Source: Sinorhizobium medicae (GTDB taxonomy: Bacteria; Pseudomonadota; Alphaproteobacteria; Rhizobiales; Rhizobiaceae). Taken from it: 64,000 bases of DNA. Shown here one piece after another: positions 7,497-16,826 of this stretch. The position numbers and the translations under genes were made by a program. The number at the start of each line of letters is the position of its first letter. Within the stretch, counting starts at the first letter, position 1. The notes under the pieces are model-generated. The model saw nothing but the letters and a program-made list of their open reading frames with translations, did not search any database and was not told where the DNA came from. Location: contig NZ_VITA01000001.1 in assembly GCF_007827695.1 (NCBI RefSeq), forward strand, positions 434,001 to 498,000. Reading direction: 5' to 3'.

Positions 7497-9559
7497 TTTT
7501 CCTCACCGCGCGCTTTTGCTACCATCGTCAATACATCATATTGCGCGACGGTCGCGCCAGTCTGGTTGGTGACGCAACAGTCCCAGCGCACCTCGCCATA
7601 TTCGGTGTTCATCCGCGGACTGATCTCCTTGCAGGTGAGCCGGACCTGCAGCGCATCGCCCGGATAGACGGGCGCAAGAAAGCGCAGCCCGTCGACACCG
7701 TAGTTTGCGAGCACCGGCCCCGGGGCGGGATCGACGAAGAGACCGGCGGCGAGGGAAACGACGAGATAGCCATGGGCGACCCGCCCGTCGAAGAACGGAT
7801 TGGCGCGCGCGGCTTCCTCGTCCATATGCGCGTAGAAGGTATCGCCGGTGAAATCGGCGAAATGCTCGATATCTTCGAGCGTCACCACGCGGGTCCCGGT
7901 GACGAGCTGATCACCGGTCCGCAATTCGGCGAGCGACTTGCGGAAGGGGTGCTCGCTCTCGTGCCGCCCCGGCGCACCTTTTATCCAGCGGCCCATGACG
8001 GCTGATATGAGGCCCGGCGGACCCTGAACAGCCGTGCGCTGCATGTAGTGTTTGACGCCCCGCATACCCCCCAGTTCCTCTCCGCCGCCGGCCCGGCCGG
8101 GACCGCCATGGACGAGACCCGGCAAGGGCGAGCCGTGTCCGGTGGAGGACTTCGCGCTCAATCGGTTGCCGATCAGCACACGGCCATGGAAGGGCGCCAT
8201 GCCGATCACCAGTTCCTGCGCTGTATCGGGATCGTTGGTGAAGACGGAGGTGACGAGACTCCCCTTTCCGCGCCTGACGAGTTCGATTGCGTCATCGGTC
8301 GTTTCATAAGGCATGACGGTGCTGACGGGGCCGAAGGCCTCGATATCGTGGACCGCTCGGGCCGCGCTCGGCCTGTCGCAATAGAGAAGCACCGGACTGA
8401 GGAAGGCGCCCGCCTCCGCATCGCCGGAAACGAGCTGCGGCCTAGTCGGATCGCCGGCAACGATTTCCGCCTCCGCGGCAAGATCGCGGATGCGCGCCCT
8501 CACCTCCTCGCGTTGGCCGAGGCTTGCGAGCGGGCCCATTCGGACGTTTTCGTCAGCCGGAGCGCCGAGCGGAAGCCTGGCAAACCGCTCGCCGAGAGCA
8601 GCCACCAGAGCATCGCAATGGGCGCGTGGCACGATCACCCGGCGGATCGCCGTGCATTTCTGTCCTGCCTTCGACGTCATCTCGCGGAAGACCTCGCGGA
8701 CGAAGAGATCGAACTCCTCCGTTCCGGGAGCCGCATCGAGGCCGAGAACAGCGGCGTTGAGACTATCGGCCTCCATGGTGAACCGCACCGAATTCTTCAG
8801 AATGGCAGGATGGGCCTTAAGCATGCGCCCGGTCGCAGACGACCCGGTAAAGGTCACCACGTCCTGATCGCCGGCATGATCGAGGAGATCGCCGGCCGAG
8901 CCGCAGACGAGCTGGAGCGCGCCTTGCGGAAGCAGTCCGGTCTCGATGATCCGGCGCACCAGCAACTCGGCAAGGTAGGCGGTCTGGCTCGCAGGCTTTA
9001 TGATTGCAGGCATGCCTGCGATCAAGGTCGGCGCCAATTTCTCGAGCATGCCCCAACAGGGAAAATTGAAAGCATTGATGTGCACCGCGATGCCCTGAAG
9101 CGGCGTCAACATGTGCTGTGCGGAGAACGTTCCGTCGCGCGAGAGAGGCTCGACGTCTCCGTCCAGAAGCACGCGGCTGTTCGGCAGCTCCCGCCGTGCC
9201 TTCGACGCGTAGGAAAAAAGCGTGCCGATGCCGCCTTCGATGTCGATCCAGCTGTCCGTACGCGTGGCGCCCGTAGCGGTGGAGAGCGCATAGAATTCCT
9301 CCTTGCGCTCCATCAGGGCCTGGGCGAGCATCTTCAGCATCATCGCCCGCTCGTGGAGCGACATGCGGCGAAGCGCCGGTCCGCCCTTCTCGCGGCCATA
9401 GGCGAGCGCGGCGGCGAAATCGATACCGGTGGAATCCACGAGCGCCACCGGCGCGCCGGTCGCCGCATCGCAGAGCGTCACGCCGTCCTTGTCGCCACGC
9501 ACCCAAACGCCGGCGACATAGCTCTCAAGCCTGCGTGGCCGGTCTGTCACCATACCCAT
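7493..9559 (-). CDS. paaZ: Bifunctional oxepin-CoA hydrolase / 3-oxo-5,6-dehydrosuberyl-CoA semialdehyde dehydrogenase
   Basis: A 688-residue two-domain enzyme that opens the oxepin-CoA ring and oxidises the resulting aldehyde. Residues 1-520 form the aldehyde dehydrogenase with general base E263 (FTMEADSLN), the NAD site FTGSSATGR and catalytic C302 ([11 protein letters not shown]). Residues about 530-688 form the MaoC-like hydratase, with D573 and H578 (GDTFYAHMD) as the D-x4-H pair and the [14 protein letters not shown] segment. These match the four catalytic residues known in E. coli PaaZ, so both halves look active. ATG start behind GGGGAGGAG. The gene is 33 bp downstream of paaE and overlaps the following thioesterase. 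Confidence 0.95.
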   Translation of the reverse strand: MGMVTDRPRRLESYVAGVWVRGDKDGVTLCDAATGAPVALVDSTGIDFAAALAYGREKGGPALRRMSLHERAMMLKMLAQALMERKEEFYALSTATGATRTDSWIDIEGGIGTLFSYASKARRELPNSRVLLDGDVEPLSRDGTFSAQHMLTPLQGIAVHINAFNFPCWGMLEKLAPTLIAGMPAIIKPASQTAYLAELLVRRIIETGLLPQGALQLVCGSAGDLLDHAGDQDVVTFTGSSATGRMLKAHPAILKNSVRFTMEADSLNAAVLGLDAAPGTEEFDLFVREVFREMTSKAGQKCTAIRRVIVPRAHCDALVAALGERFARLPLGAPADENVRMGPLASLGQREEVRARIRDLAAEAEIVAGDPTRPQLVSGDAEAGAFLSPVLLYCDRPSAARAVHDIEAFGPVSTVMPYETTDDAIELVRRGKGSLVTSVFTNDPDTAQELVIGMAPFHGRVLIGNRLSAKSSTGHGSPLPGLVHGGPGRAGGGEELGGMRGVKHYMQRTAVQGPPGLISAVMGRWIKGAPGRHESEHPFRKSLAELRTGDQLVTGTRVVTLEDIEHFADFTGDTFYAHMDEEAARANPFFDGRVAHGYLVVSLAAGLFVDPAPGPVLANYGVDGLRFLAPVYPGDALQVRLTCKEISPRMNTEYGEVRWDCCVTNQTGATVAQYDVLTMVAKARGEEK

Positions 9560-9592
9560 CGGATGCTCCTCCCCGGCTCTCCCCGGTTTCGT

Positions 9593-10669
9593 TCACTCGT
9601 CGTAGCTGACGAAGACGCGATCGCTCAGCGGATAGGACTGGCACATCAGCACATAGCCCTGCTCTACCTCGTAATCCTCGAGCGCGTTGTTGCTCTCCAT
9701 TTCCACCTCGCCTTCGAGCACCTTTGCGCGGCATGACGAGCAGACCCCAGCCTTGCAGGCATAAGGTGCATCCATCCTGTTTTCGAGCGCCGCTTCGAGG
9801 AGGCTCTGCCCCCGTTTCGGAAGGGTGAAGCTGCGCGTGGCTCCGTCGAGAGTCACGGTCGCTTCGCAGCGCGACCCTCCATCGGTGCCGGCGGGGCTTG
9901 CCGTCCTTCGGCGGGCGCGGCCAGGCTGGGACGAACCGAACAGTTCGAACCTGATCCGGCTGTCGCTCACACCGTGAGCGCGAAGGGTTGCGGCGACCGC
10001 CTGCATCATCGGTTCGGGGCCGCAGATGAAGGCGATATCGGCTGACTTCACGTCGATCCAGTGCCGGAACAGGGCAGTGCATTTTTCCAAATCGAGCCGC
10101 CCGCTGAAAAGATCGATGTCCTGGGCTTCGCTCTCGAGAATATGCAGCACCGAGAGGCGGCCGAGATAGAGGTTCTTGAGGTCGTCCAGTTCCTCGCGAA
10201 ACATGATCGAGCTGAAGTGGCGATTGGCATAGACCAGCGTGAATGCGGACCGCGGTTCGCGCGCGAGCACCGTTTTGACGAGCGAAAGCACCGGCGTGAT
10301 GCCGCTGCCGCCGGCGAAACCGAGATAGTGTCTGGACACCTCCGGTTCGACAGGCACGAAGAAAGTCCCCATCGGCGGCATCGCTTCAAGCGTGTCGCCG
10401 GGCTTGAGCACCTCATTCGCCCAGTTGGAAAAGCAACCTCCGTCGACGCGTTTGATGCCTACCCTCAAGGCGCCCTCGCCGAGGCCGGAGCAGATCGAAT
10501 AGGAACGGCGCAGTTCCTCGCCGTCGAATATGCGGCGGAAGGTCAGGTATTGCCCCTGCGTGAAATCGAAAGCGGCGCGGTCCTCATCGCGCGGCTCGAG
10601 CGTGACGACGACCGCATCGCGCGTCTCGCGCCGGACTTCGGTGACTTGTAGGGGGTGAAAACGTGCCAT
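9593..10669 (-). CDS. paaE: Phenylacetyl-CoA epoxidase reductase
   Basis: A 358-residue electron-transfer subunit that passes electrons from NADPH to the PaaABCD epoxidase. The N-terminal ferredoxin-NADP reductase part has the flavin motif RRSYSICSG and the NAD(P)-binding segment GFAGGSGITPVLSLVK. The C-terminal plant-type [2Fe-2S] domain has cysteines C305, C310, C313 (CKAGVCSSC) and C343. An arginine- and glycine-rich insert (QPGRARRRTASPAG) marks the hinge between the two parts. It lies 23 bp after paaD. Confidence 0.95.
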   Translation of the reverse strand: MARFHPLQVTEVRRETRDAVVVTLEPRDEDRAAFDFTQGQYLTFRRIFDGEELRRSYSICSGLGEGALRVGIKRVDGGCFSNWANEVLKPGDTLEAMPPMGTFFVPVEPEVSRHYLGFAGGSGITPVLSLVKTVLAREPRSAFTLVYANRHFSSIMFREELDDLKNLYLGRLSVLHILESEAQDIDLFSGRLDLEKCTALFRHWIDVKSADIAFICGPEPMMQAVAATLRAHGVSDSRIRFELFGSSQPGRARRRTASPAGTDGGSRCEATVTLDGATRSFTLPKRGQSLLEAALENRMDAPYACKAGVCSSCRAKVLEGEVEMESNNALEDYEVEQGYVLMCQSYPLSDRVFVSYDE

Positions 10670-10692
10670 TCAAACGGTCTCCCGGCACCCCT

Positions 10693-11217
10693 TCAGATGC
10701 ACTTGAAATAGTCGAAAGGTTCCAGACAGTCGCGACAGCGATAGCTCGCCTTGCAGGGCGTCGAGCCGAACTGGCTGATCTTCTCGGTCCGCCCGGAATT
10801 GCAGCGCGGACATTGGACCGTCAGGGGCGCGCCACCGGCAAGGCCTGCGATCCTTTCCATGAGCGTGCTTTCGGCGGTGGTGCCGTCTATAGGGGCCGCG
10901 ATGCCGTAGTTTCCAAGCTTCTCGCGGCCCTCGGCACTGATCCAGTCGGTAGTCCAGGCGGGTGAGAGCCGGCGCTCGAGCCTGACATTCTCGATGCCTT
11001 TCTCCTTCAACGCCCGCTCGATGTCTTGATTGATGACCGCAGTTGCGGGACAGCCAGAATAGGTGGGCGTCACCGTCACCACCAGCGCCTCGCGATCCCA
11101 GGCGACGTCGCGGATGATGCCGAGATCCGTCACCGAGATGATCGGAATTTCGGGGTCCGGCACGTGCGAAAGCCAGTTCCAGACATCTTCGATCGAAGGG
11201 CGTAGCGCCGTTGCCAC
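10693..11217 (-). CDS. paaD: Phenylacetyl-CoA epoxidase maturation protein
   Basis: A 174-residue protein with an N-terminal MIP18/DUF59 domain (HVPDPEIPIISVTDLGIIRDV, PTYSGCPATAVINQDI) and a C-terminal zinc-ribbon-like part with two cysteine pairs (CPRCNS, CRDC) before the end DYFKCI. PaaD is thought to help assemble metal centres of the epoxidase. The start is the GTG at 11215-11217, five bases after AGGAGG; the ATG two bases earlier is out of frame. The ribosome site overlaps the paaC stop codon. Confidence 0.93.
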   Translation of the reverse strand: MATALRPSIEDVWNWLSHVPDPEIPIISVTDLGIIRDVAWDREALVVTVTPTYSGCPATAVINQDIERALKEKGIENVRLERRLSPAWTTDWISAEGREKLGNYGIAAPIDGTTAESTLMERIAGLAGGAPLTVQCPRCNSGRTEKISQFGSTPCKASYRCRDCLEPFDYFKCI

Positions 11218-11226
11218 ATGAGCCTC

Positions 11227-12012
11227 CTACCAGCTGGCACCCGGATAGGCGCGCTGCAGGAACTGCATCTCGGCGAGCACATAGCCGAGGTGCTCCGTAT
11301 GGAGGCCGCGCTTTCCGCCCCTGTGCATATAGCCGTCCTGCGGTTTTCCGAGCGTCGCCGCGCAGAGTGTTTCTGCGACGAGCGTATTCCATTCGGGCTT
11401 TAGGCTTTCCGGCTCCGGTGCCAAGCCGGCAGCCGCAAGGGCGGCGTCGTGCGCCTCGTTCACGAACATCTCACCGGTATAGGACCAGAGCTCGTCCAGC
11501 GCCTTTTTCATCCGGGCATGGCTTTCCGCCGTGCCGTCGCCAAGGCGGATCACGAGATCACGGCTGCGTTCGAGGTGATAGGCCACCTCCTTCGAGGTTT
11601 TCTCGGCGATCGCGGCAATGCGGGGGTCGGAGGAAGCGCGGAGGCCTTTCAGCGCAAGATAGTGCCATGCGTCGAACAGGAACTGGCGCATCAGCGTCCT
11701 GCCGTAATCCCCGTTCGGCCGCTCCGCAAGCAAAAGGTTACGGAATTCGCGCGCATCCCGGAGAAAGGCAAGTTCGTCCGCATTGCGGCCGTTGCCCTCG
11801 ACCTCGCCTGCGAGGCCAAGCCAGAGCTGCGTCTGGCCGATGAGGTCGAGCGCCGTATTGGCGAGCGCGATGTCCTCCTCGAGTGCCGGGGCATGGCCGC
11901 ACCATTCGGAAAGGCGATGGCCGAGAACGAGCGTATTGTCGCCCATGCCGAGAAGAAACTCGAACAGCGCGGCCCGATCGACGGCCGCCTCCATCGCAAT
12001 CGTCTGAGCCAT
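11227..12012 (-). CDS. paaC: Phenylacetyl-CoA epoxidase structural subunit
   Basis: A ferritin-like helical protein of about 261 residues that pairs with PaaA in the epoxidase core but lacks a full diiron ligand set. Recognisable stretches are FLLGMGDNTLVLGHRLSEWCGHAP, ANTALDLIGQT and DAWHYLALKGL. The ATG at 12010-12012 shares its first base with the paaB stop codon (TGATG), so the two are translationally coupled. A GTG one codon earlier is an alternative start. Confidence 0.93.
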   Translation of the reverse strand: MAQTIAMEAAVDRAALFEFLLGMGDNTLVLGHRLSEWCGHAPALEEDIALANTALDLIGQTQLWLGLAGEVEGNGRNADELAFLRDAREFRNLLLAERPNGDYGRTLMRQFLFDAWHYLALKGLRASSDPRIAAIAEKTSKEVAYHLERSRDLVIRLGDGTAESHARMKKALDELWSYTGEMFVNEAHDAALAAAGLAPEPESLKPEWNTLVAETLCAATLGKPQDGYMHRGGKRGLHTEHLGYVLAEMQFLQRAYPGASW

Positions 12013-12296
12013 CACATGTGCCCCACCTCATCAGGAATGTCGAAGAAGGTCGGATGGCGGTAGACCTTTGCGTTCGAAGGCTCGAACAGCGGTCCTTTTT
12101 CAGAGGGTGAGCTTGCCGCTATGTCGATTGAACGCACCACCCAGATGCTGACGCCCTCGTTCCGCCTGACATAGACGTCGCGGGCATTGTTGATCGCCAT
12201 TTCCGCGTCCGGTGCATGCAGACTGCCGACATGGCGATGATTGAGGCCGTGCTGACCGCGGATGAAGACCTCCCAGAGGGGCCATTCGCTGGACAT
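12012..12296 (-). CDS. paaB: Phenylacetyl-CoA epoxidase subunit B
   Basis: A 94-residue PaaB, a small subunit that bridges PaaAC dimers. It reads WPLWEVFIRGQHGLNHRHVG near the start and SNAKVYRHPTFFDIPDEVGHM at the end, both typical of the family. The ATG is at 12294-12296 behind GGGAG; the longer open frame upstream runs antiparallel through paaA coding sequence and is not used. It sits 17 bp after paaA and overlaps paaC by one base. Confidence 0.93.
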   Translation of the reverse strand: MSSEWPLWEVFIRGQHGLNHRHVGSLHAPDAEMAINNARDVYVRRNEGVSIWVVRSIDIAASSPSEKGPLFEPSNAKVYRHPTFFDIPDEVGHM

Positions 12297-12313
12297 GTGT
12301 TCGCTCCCGAATT

Positions 12314-13315
12314 CTACTCGGCTGCAACAGACCGCGCACGGCGTGCCGTGGCTTTTTCGGCATGTGCCGTCAGGCCGTCCCGAAACCAGGCGCCGTCGTC
12401 CCAGGCCTGCCGGCGCGCCCCGAGGCGCTCGGCATTGCAAGGACCGTTGCCGGCGATCACCTCGAAAAACTCGTTCCAGTCCGGCTCGCCGAAATCGTAG
12501 CCGCCCTTTTCCTCGTTCCACGTCAGATCCGGATCAGGCACGGTGAGGCCTAGATACTCCGCCTGCGGCACGGTCTGATCGACGAATTTCTGTCGGAGTT
12601 CGTCATTGGAATTCTGCTTGATTTTCCAGGCCATCGACTGCGCCGAATGCACCGAAGCGTCGTCGGACGGGCCGAACATCATCAGCGACGGCCACCACCA
12701 GCGGTCCAGTGCGTCCTGCACCATGGCTTTCTGCGCAGTTGTGCCCTTCACCATCTTCATCAGGATGTCGTAGCCCTGGCGCTGATGGAAGCTTTCCTCC
12801 TTGCAGATGCGGACCATCGCCCGCGCATAGGGGCCGTAGGAACAGCGCTGCAGCGGCACCTGGTTCATGATCGCCGCACCATCGACGAGCCAACCAATGG
12901 CGCCGATATCCGCCCAGGTGAGCGTCGGATAATTGAAGATCGAGGAATACTTGGCCTTGCCGGAGTGAAGCTGGTCGTAAAGGGCATCTCGGCTCACGCC
13001 CAATGTCTCGGCAGCGCAGTAGAGATAGAGACCGTGACCCGCTTCGTCCTGCACCTTGGCAAGCAGGATCGCCTTGCGCTCGAGCGTCGGCGCCCGGGTG
13101 ATCCAGTTGCCTTCCGGAAGCTGGCCGACGATCTCGGAATGGGCGTGCTGGCTGATCTGGCGAATAAGCGTCCTGCGGTAGCCTTCGGGCATCCATTCCT
13201 TCGGCTCGATCTTCTGACCCGCATCGATCCGCTCCTGGAAAGCGCGCTCACGAGGATCCATCTCGCTCCGGCTTTTGATGCGGGGGGCGTCCGTCTTCAC
13301 CATTTGAGCATACAT
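12314..13315 (-). CDS. paaA: Phenylacetyl-CoA 1,2-epoxidase catalytic subunit
   Basis: A 333-residue catalytic subunit of the diiron monooxygenase that epoxidises the aromatic ring of phenylacetyl-CoA. Diiron ligand motifs of the E-x2-H type are in [13 protein letters not shown] and [13 protein letters not shown], and the family stretch [13 protein letters not shown] is present. ATG start at 13313-13315 behind GGAGGAAGAGG. It is the first gene of the run paaABCDE-paaZ-thioesterase, transcribed from the 183-bp gap behind paaX. Confidence 0.96.
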   Translation of the reverse strand: MYAQMVKTDAPRIKSRSEMDPRERAFQERIDAGQKIEPKEWMPEGYRRTLIRQISQHAHSEIVGQLPEGNWITRAPTLERKAILLAKVQDEAGHGLYLYCAAETLGVSRDALYDQLHSGKAKYSSIFNYPTLTWADIGAIGWLVDGAAIMNQVPLQRCSYGPYARAMVRICKEESFHQRQGYDILMKMVKGTTAQKAMVQDALDRWWWPSLMMFGPSDDASVHSAQSMAWKIKQNSNDELRQKFVDQTVPQAEYLGLTVPDPDLTWNEEKGGYDFGEPDWNEFFEVIAGNGPCNAERLGARRQAWDDGAWFRDGLTAHAEKATARRARSVAAE

Positions 13316-13428
13316 GGCCTCTTCCTCCGCTGGACGCGCCCGTGAATGATGACGACGCTTGTATGCAACTCCTTCGAACGCGTGACCGGCAGGCCCGATA
13401 CAGACCCTTCTTGAATCTAGCGCAGGAC

Positions 13429-13469
13429 ATGTCACAGTTCAACGACTGAATCACGGTTTTTTGTGACAT
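13429..13469. promoter_or_regulatory. Long-spaced inverted repeat upstream of paaA (candidate PaaX operator)
   Basis: ATGTCACA at 13429-13436 and its exact complement TGTGACAT at 13462-13469 flank a 25-bp spacer. The spacer contains CGTGATTC (minus strand), like the TGATTC core described for PaaX sites in Enterobacteria. It is the strongest repeat between paaX and paaA, so it is the best candidate for the PaaX-phenylacetyl-CoA switch. Another regulator remains possible. Confidence 0.5.
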
Positions 13470-13498
13470 TAAATGCCGGGGGATGCCACAGCAATAGG

Positions 13499-14416
13499 TC
13501 AAACGGATTTACAGCCGCTCGCGGGAACACCTTCCCTCCGCAGCATCCGAAACCGTTCCTCGGTCGCTCCCGTGGAGGCTGCCAGCGGCCCCGAAGCCGC
13601 AACGAAGTGCTGCGCCGCATGCAGGTCAGCCGGATGAGAAAGATTGAGGTAGAGCCTGGCGAACAGCCGGCGGGCCTCGTCACCCGGCCAGCCTTCCGGG
13701 AGGGTTTCGGCAGGCAGGCGCGGATCGCGCAGCGCCACAAAGCGGAACTGATGCACCAGCAGGAGGCGCGCGGTAAGACAGTCCGCAGGTGTCATCGACC
13801 CAGCATCGGCAGGTGCTGCAAGCGATTGAAAGGAGCCGAGAAATCGCCGGTACGCCTCTGCATGGGGTGCGAGATCCCACGAGGCCGAGGCGAACGCCTT
13901 CAACTCTTCCGCACCTTCGGCAATCTCCGCTCTGAAGACCAGCGCGGGCATGATCGCGGTCGGGAAAGGCCGCACGCCGATTGCAAGCCGAGGGCTCAGG
14001 CGCGCATGGCCGGATCGTTCGAGCATCAGCATCCGGTCCTCGGCCGATGAACCCATCAGCTGCACGAAGTGCCAGCTCGCCTCCTCCGGAAGGCCGAAAA
14101 TAACCCGCGCGGCGCCGGCGAACTCCGTACGCGCGGCATCGGTGAGGCGGTAAAAGCTGCGCCGTCCCTCCCGCTCTCCGGCAAGCCGCCCGGCTGCAAC
14201 GAGGCGGGATACGGCGGTTCTCACAAGCGTTTCGCTGATTCCGACACCGGCGCAGATCTCGATCAGGTTGCCGATCCAAATCGCGCCGCCGCGCGGCTCG
14301 ACCACGTCCCCATAGATGGTGACGATGAAGCTCGCGGCTCGGAGGGGCACTTCATCCAGAATTTCCCGGATGGCCTTTGAGCCCGCCTTTGCCGAGTTGT
14401 CGCCCTGCGCCTGCAT
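13499..14416 (-). CDS. paaX: Phenylacetic acid degradation repressor
   Basis: A 305-residue PaaX-family repressor, released from DNA by phenylacetyl-CoA. The N-terminal winged helix reads ASFIVTIYGDVVEPRGGAIWIG and ISETLVRTAVSRLVAAGRL, then GRRSFYRLTDAARTEF. The C-terminal PaaX domain follows, ending with LYLNLSHPADLHAAQHFVAASG. It is transcribed toward paaA with 183 bp between, so it may share a transcript with the operon or have its own promoter; the region 14417-14500 before it shows nothing else. Confidence 0.93.
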   Translation of the reverse strand: MQAQGDNSAKAGSKAIREILDEVPLRAASFIVTIYGDVVEPRGGAIWIGNLIEICAGVGISETLVRTAVSRLVAAGRLAGEREGRRSFYRLTDAARTEFAGAARVIFGLPEEASWHFVQLMGSSAEDRMLMLERSGHARLSPRLAIGVRPFPTAIMPALVFRAEIAEGAEELKAFASASWDLAPHAEAYRRFLGSFQSLAAPADAGSMTPADCLTARLLLVHQFRFVALRDPRLPAETLPEGWPGDEARRLFARLYLNLSHPADLHAAQHFVAASGPLAASTGATEERFRMLRREGVPASGCKSV

Positions 14417-14500
14417 TCCACCACCGTCTCTTGTCCAATTCCCTGCATGTTTCCTTTAACTGCAGGCCATTCAAGAACAAAACGCGCGAACAATCAAAAC

Positions 14501-14542
14501 ACGACAGCGCCGCGCGTCTGATAAGACGCGCGGCGCTGTCGT
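14501..14542 (-). terminator. Strong intrinsic terminator
   Basis: A perfect 19-bp stem (14501-14519 with 14524-14542) around a four-base GATA/TATC loop. Read on the minus strand it is followed by GTTTTGATTG. It lies 69 bp downstream of the stop codon of the broken DUF992 gene and isolates that gene from paaX. Confidence 0.85.
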
Positions 14543-14610
14543 TAACTGCCTCGAACCTGTTGCAGTGTTCGCAAACGCGGAGGCCAATTGGGGCAGTGGC
14601 TTCGTGCCGA

Positions 14611-15124
14611 TTACTTCACCATCGTCAACTTCACGCTGGCGATTCCAACGGCAACGTTCAGGCCGGTTTGCCCGTCGATCTTCACCGGCTGCAGCGCGAT
14701 TTCCTTTTCCGAGCCGACCAGGGATTTCGCGCCCAGACCCAGGCCCGCTGCGAATTCGGCAGAAAGCCCGGAATAGGTGCTGGCAAGAGCACCCTTGAGC
14801 TTGGTTTTCGGCTTCGCATAAACCTGCCACACGACGCGGCTTTCCGCCGTTACGCCGATATCAAGACCCAGCTTGTCGATCGTGCCGCTATATCTATGCG
14901 GCGACTTCTGTCCGTCGGCCTCGAAAACGCATGTCAACGCTTTCGAAGAACCGACCACCAGGCCAATGCCTGCTGCGATATCGCCGAGAGCGTCCCACGC
15001 TTTACAAACCCGGCCTGTGCCTGCTCCTTTGCCTCGTCGGCCATCGCGCCGGACAATGCGACGGCACTTAGAGCGATGCCTCCTACAGTCGCGCGGATCA
15101 GGATGTTACGGAATCGGTCATCAT
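14611..15124 (-). pseudogene. DUF992 family secreted protein, broken by two frameshifts
   Basis: The C-terminal 115 codons are intact and DUF992-like: VGSSKALTCVFEADG, YSGTIDKLGLDIGVTAESRVVW, GLSAEFAAGLGLGAKSLVGS, GQTGLNVAVGIA. Upstream, homology continues in two other frames. A signal peptide and linker (NILIRATVGGIALSAVALSGAMA, DEAKEQAQAGFVKRGTLS) stand in the next frame and break near 14983-14985, where the expected T-L-S-C-D-I reads TCGGCGAT, one base short of a cysteine codon. A good start (ATGATG behind AAGGA at 15119-15124) breaks near 15111-15115, again one base short. Restoring one base at each place gives a continuous secreted protein of about 170 residues. Either a pseudogene or two sequencing errors. 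Confidence 0.75.
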
Positions 15125-15361
15125 AAATGCTTCCTTATTATGGGGTTACCGCCTTTGAGTCAGGCATTGGCGAAAGCAGGCTTGAAGCCGCTAAGACCAG
15201 TTTCGGAAAGCGCGTAACTGTCGCAACACATGACTGGCGTCTGCTGCTTGCGCTCCGTATGTTGGCTGTCCCACATCGCCCAGACCACGTCTATTGGACT
15301 ACAGGCTTGCGCCCGGTCCTAGGCCTAGACCTTTCCTAATGGAAAAGGCTATAGAAACGTG

Positions 15362-15410
15362 ACGGCCCCGGGACCGTTCGGTTCCGGGGCCGTTCCGGTC
15401 GCCTGACCGG
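15362..15410 (-). terminator. Stem-loop pair downstream of agaL2
   Basis: A 14-bp stem with one G-T mismatch (15362-15375 with 15380-15393, loop GTTC) and a smaller CCGGTC/GACCGG hairpin at 15395-15410. They lie 10-58 bp after the agaL2 stop on its strand. The U-tract on that strand is weak (CACGTTTCTAT), so it may act as terminator or 3'-end stabiliser. The stretch 15125-15361 holds nothing else I can support. Confidence 0.6.
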
Positions 15411-15419
15411 GAGAAGAAG

Positions 15420-16793
15420 TCAGGCGGCCGCTACCTTCTGCGCGACGCCGGCCCATTCCGGGATCCAGTCGCGGTGCGCAGTGAGCAGATCGTCGACAAG
15501 GGACCAGATCTGGTCGAGGTCGAGCTCGGCGGCGGTATGCGGATCCATCATTGCCGCATGGTAGAGATGCTCCCGGTTTTCAGTGACGAGCGCCTGAACC
15601 GTCAACTCCTGTACGTTGATGTTGGTGCGGATCAACGCCGTGAGTTGCGGCGGCAGCGCGCCGATATGGGTCGGCTGAATACCCGACTGATCGACGAGAC
15701 ACGGCATCTCCGCCGCGCAGTTTTCCGGCAGCGAGGTGATGCAGCCATTGTTTCTGAGGTTGCCGTAAATCACCGAGGGCTCGCCGGTCCAGACCGAGTT
15801 CATGATCGAGGAGGCATATTCGCGGCTCTCTGCGACTTCCATCGTCTCCGCCTCCTTGAAGGCGGCCGCCTGGCCCTTCCAGCGCTCGATCTGCTCGATG
15901 CAACGCTTCGGATACTCGTCGAGCGGAATCCCGAATTTTTCGATCAGATCGGGGCGCCCCTCCTTGATGAAATAGGGCGTGTACTCGGCGAAATGCTCCG
16001 AGCTTTCGGTGACGAAATAGCCGAGCCGCGTCAGCATTTCGTAACGTACCTTGTTTGGGCAGCGCGGGTTCCAATGGCTCGGCTTCGGAAAGCGCCCCTC
16101 GCGGTAGCCGCGGATAAGGTCCGGATAGAGATCACGATAGCTGCCGTCCTTCTGACGGTGCTCGAATTTCAGATAGAAGGCCATGTGGTTGATGCCGGCG
16201 GCGCGATAGCGGATCTCCTCGAGCGGTATCTCGAGATCGCGGGCGAGTTCATAGGCCGTGCCCTGCACGGAGTGGCAGAGGCCCACCTGCTTGATGGCCG
16301 GATACCTCTCGGCGATCGCCCAGGTGTTGATCGCCATCGGGTTTACATATTGCAGGAGGATCGCCTCGGGGCAGACCTCGAGCATGTCCTCGCAGATCTT
16401 CCAGAGATGCGGGACGGTGCGCAACCCCCGCATGATGCCGCCGACGCCGAGCGTGTCGGCGATCGTCTGGCGCAGTCCGTATTTTTTCGGCACCTCGAAA
16501 TCTGTCACGGTGCATGGCTCGTAGCCGCCGATCTGGAAGGCAACCACGACGAAGTCCGCTCCCGTGAGCGCCTTGCGCTGGTCGGAGTGCGTCTCGATCC
16601 TGGCGCCGGCGCCCAGCGTGCGCGCCAGCTTGCCCGCGACGATCTCGCTTTCCGCCAGGCGCTCCGGGTTGACGTCCATCAAGGCGATGGTCGCGGCCGA
16701 AAGCGCCGGGCGCTGCAAGATATCGCCGATAATGTTCTTCATGAACACGGTGGAACCGGCGCCGATGAAAGTGATCCTGGGTTGTCTCGTCAT
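15420..16793 (-). CDS. agaL2: Alpha-galactosidase, glycoside hydrolase family 4
   Basis: A 457-residue GH4 enzyme that hydrolyses alpha-galactosides by an NAD- and manganese-dependent oxidation-elimination mechanism, in the cytoplasm. The NAD motif is ITFIGAGSTVF (residues 7-17). The metal-binding signature is C173-H174 in GLCHSVQGT with N202-H203 in GINHMAFY, the MelA-like pattern. It is the last gene of the agaL1-agpABCD-agaL2 operon, 33 bp after agpD, and splits melibiose or raffinose brought in by that transporter. Symbol taken from the matching S. meliloti locus. Confidence 0.92.
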   Translation of the reverse strand: MTRQPRITFIGAGSTVFMKNIIGDILQRPALSAATIALMDVNPERLAESEIVAGKLARTLGAGARIETHSDQRKALTGADFVVVAFQIGGYEPCTVTDFEVPKKYGLRQTIADTLGVGGIMRGLRTVPHLWKICEDMLEVCPEAILLQYVNPMAINTWAIAERYPAIKQVGLCHSVQGTAYELARDLEIPLEEIRYRAAGINHMAFYLKFEHRQKDGSYRDLYPDLIRGYREGRFPKPSHWNPRCPNKVRYEMLTRLGYFVTESSEHFAEYTPYFIKEGRPDLIEKFGIPLDEYPKRCIEQIERWKGQAAAFKEAETMEVAESREYASSIMNSVWTGEPSVIYGNLRNNGCITSLPENCAAEMPCLVDQSGIQPTHIGALPPQLTALIRTNINVQELTVQALVTENREHLYHAAMMDPHTAAELDLDQIWSLVDDLLTAHRDWIPEWAGVAQKVAAA

Positions 16794-16826
16794 GGAATAG
16801 CCTCTGGGAATAGCCTCTGTTCGAAT

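Noticed and set aside
8048..9736. A 562-codon open frame on the plus strand.
   Set aside because: It is antisense to paaZ, whose four catalytic residues and domains are intact. GC-rich codon use opens long antisense frames.
15127..15339. A 70-residue plus-strand frame next to the broken DUF992 gene.
   Set aside because: No ribosome site, no family similarity, composition unlike its neighbours.
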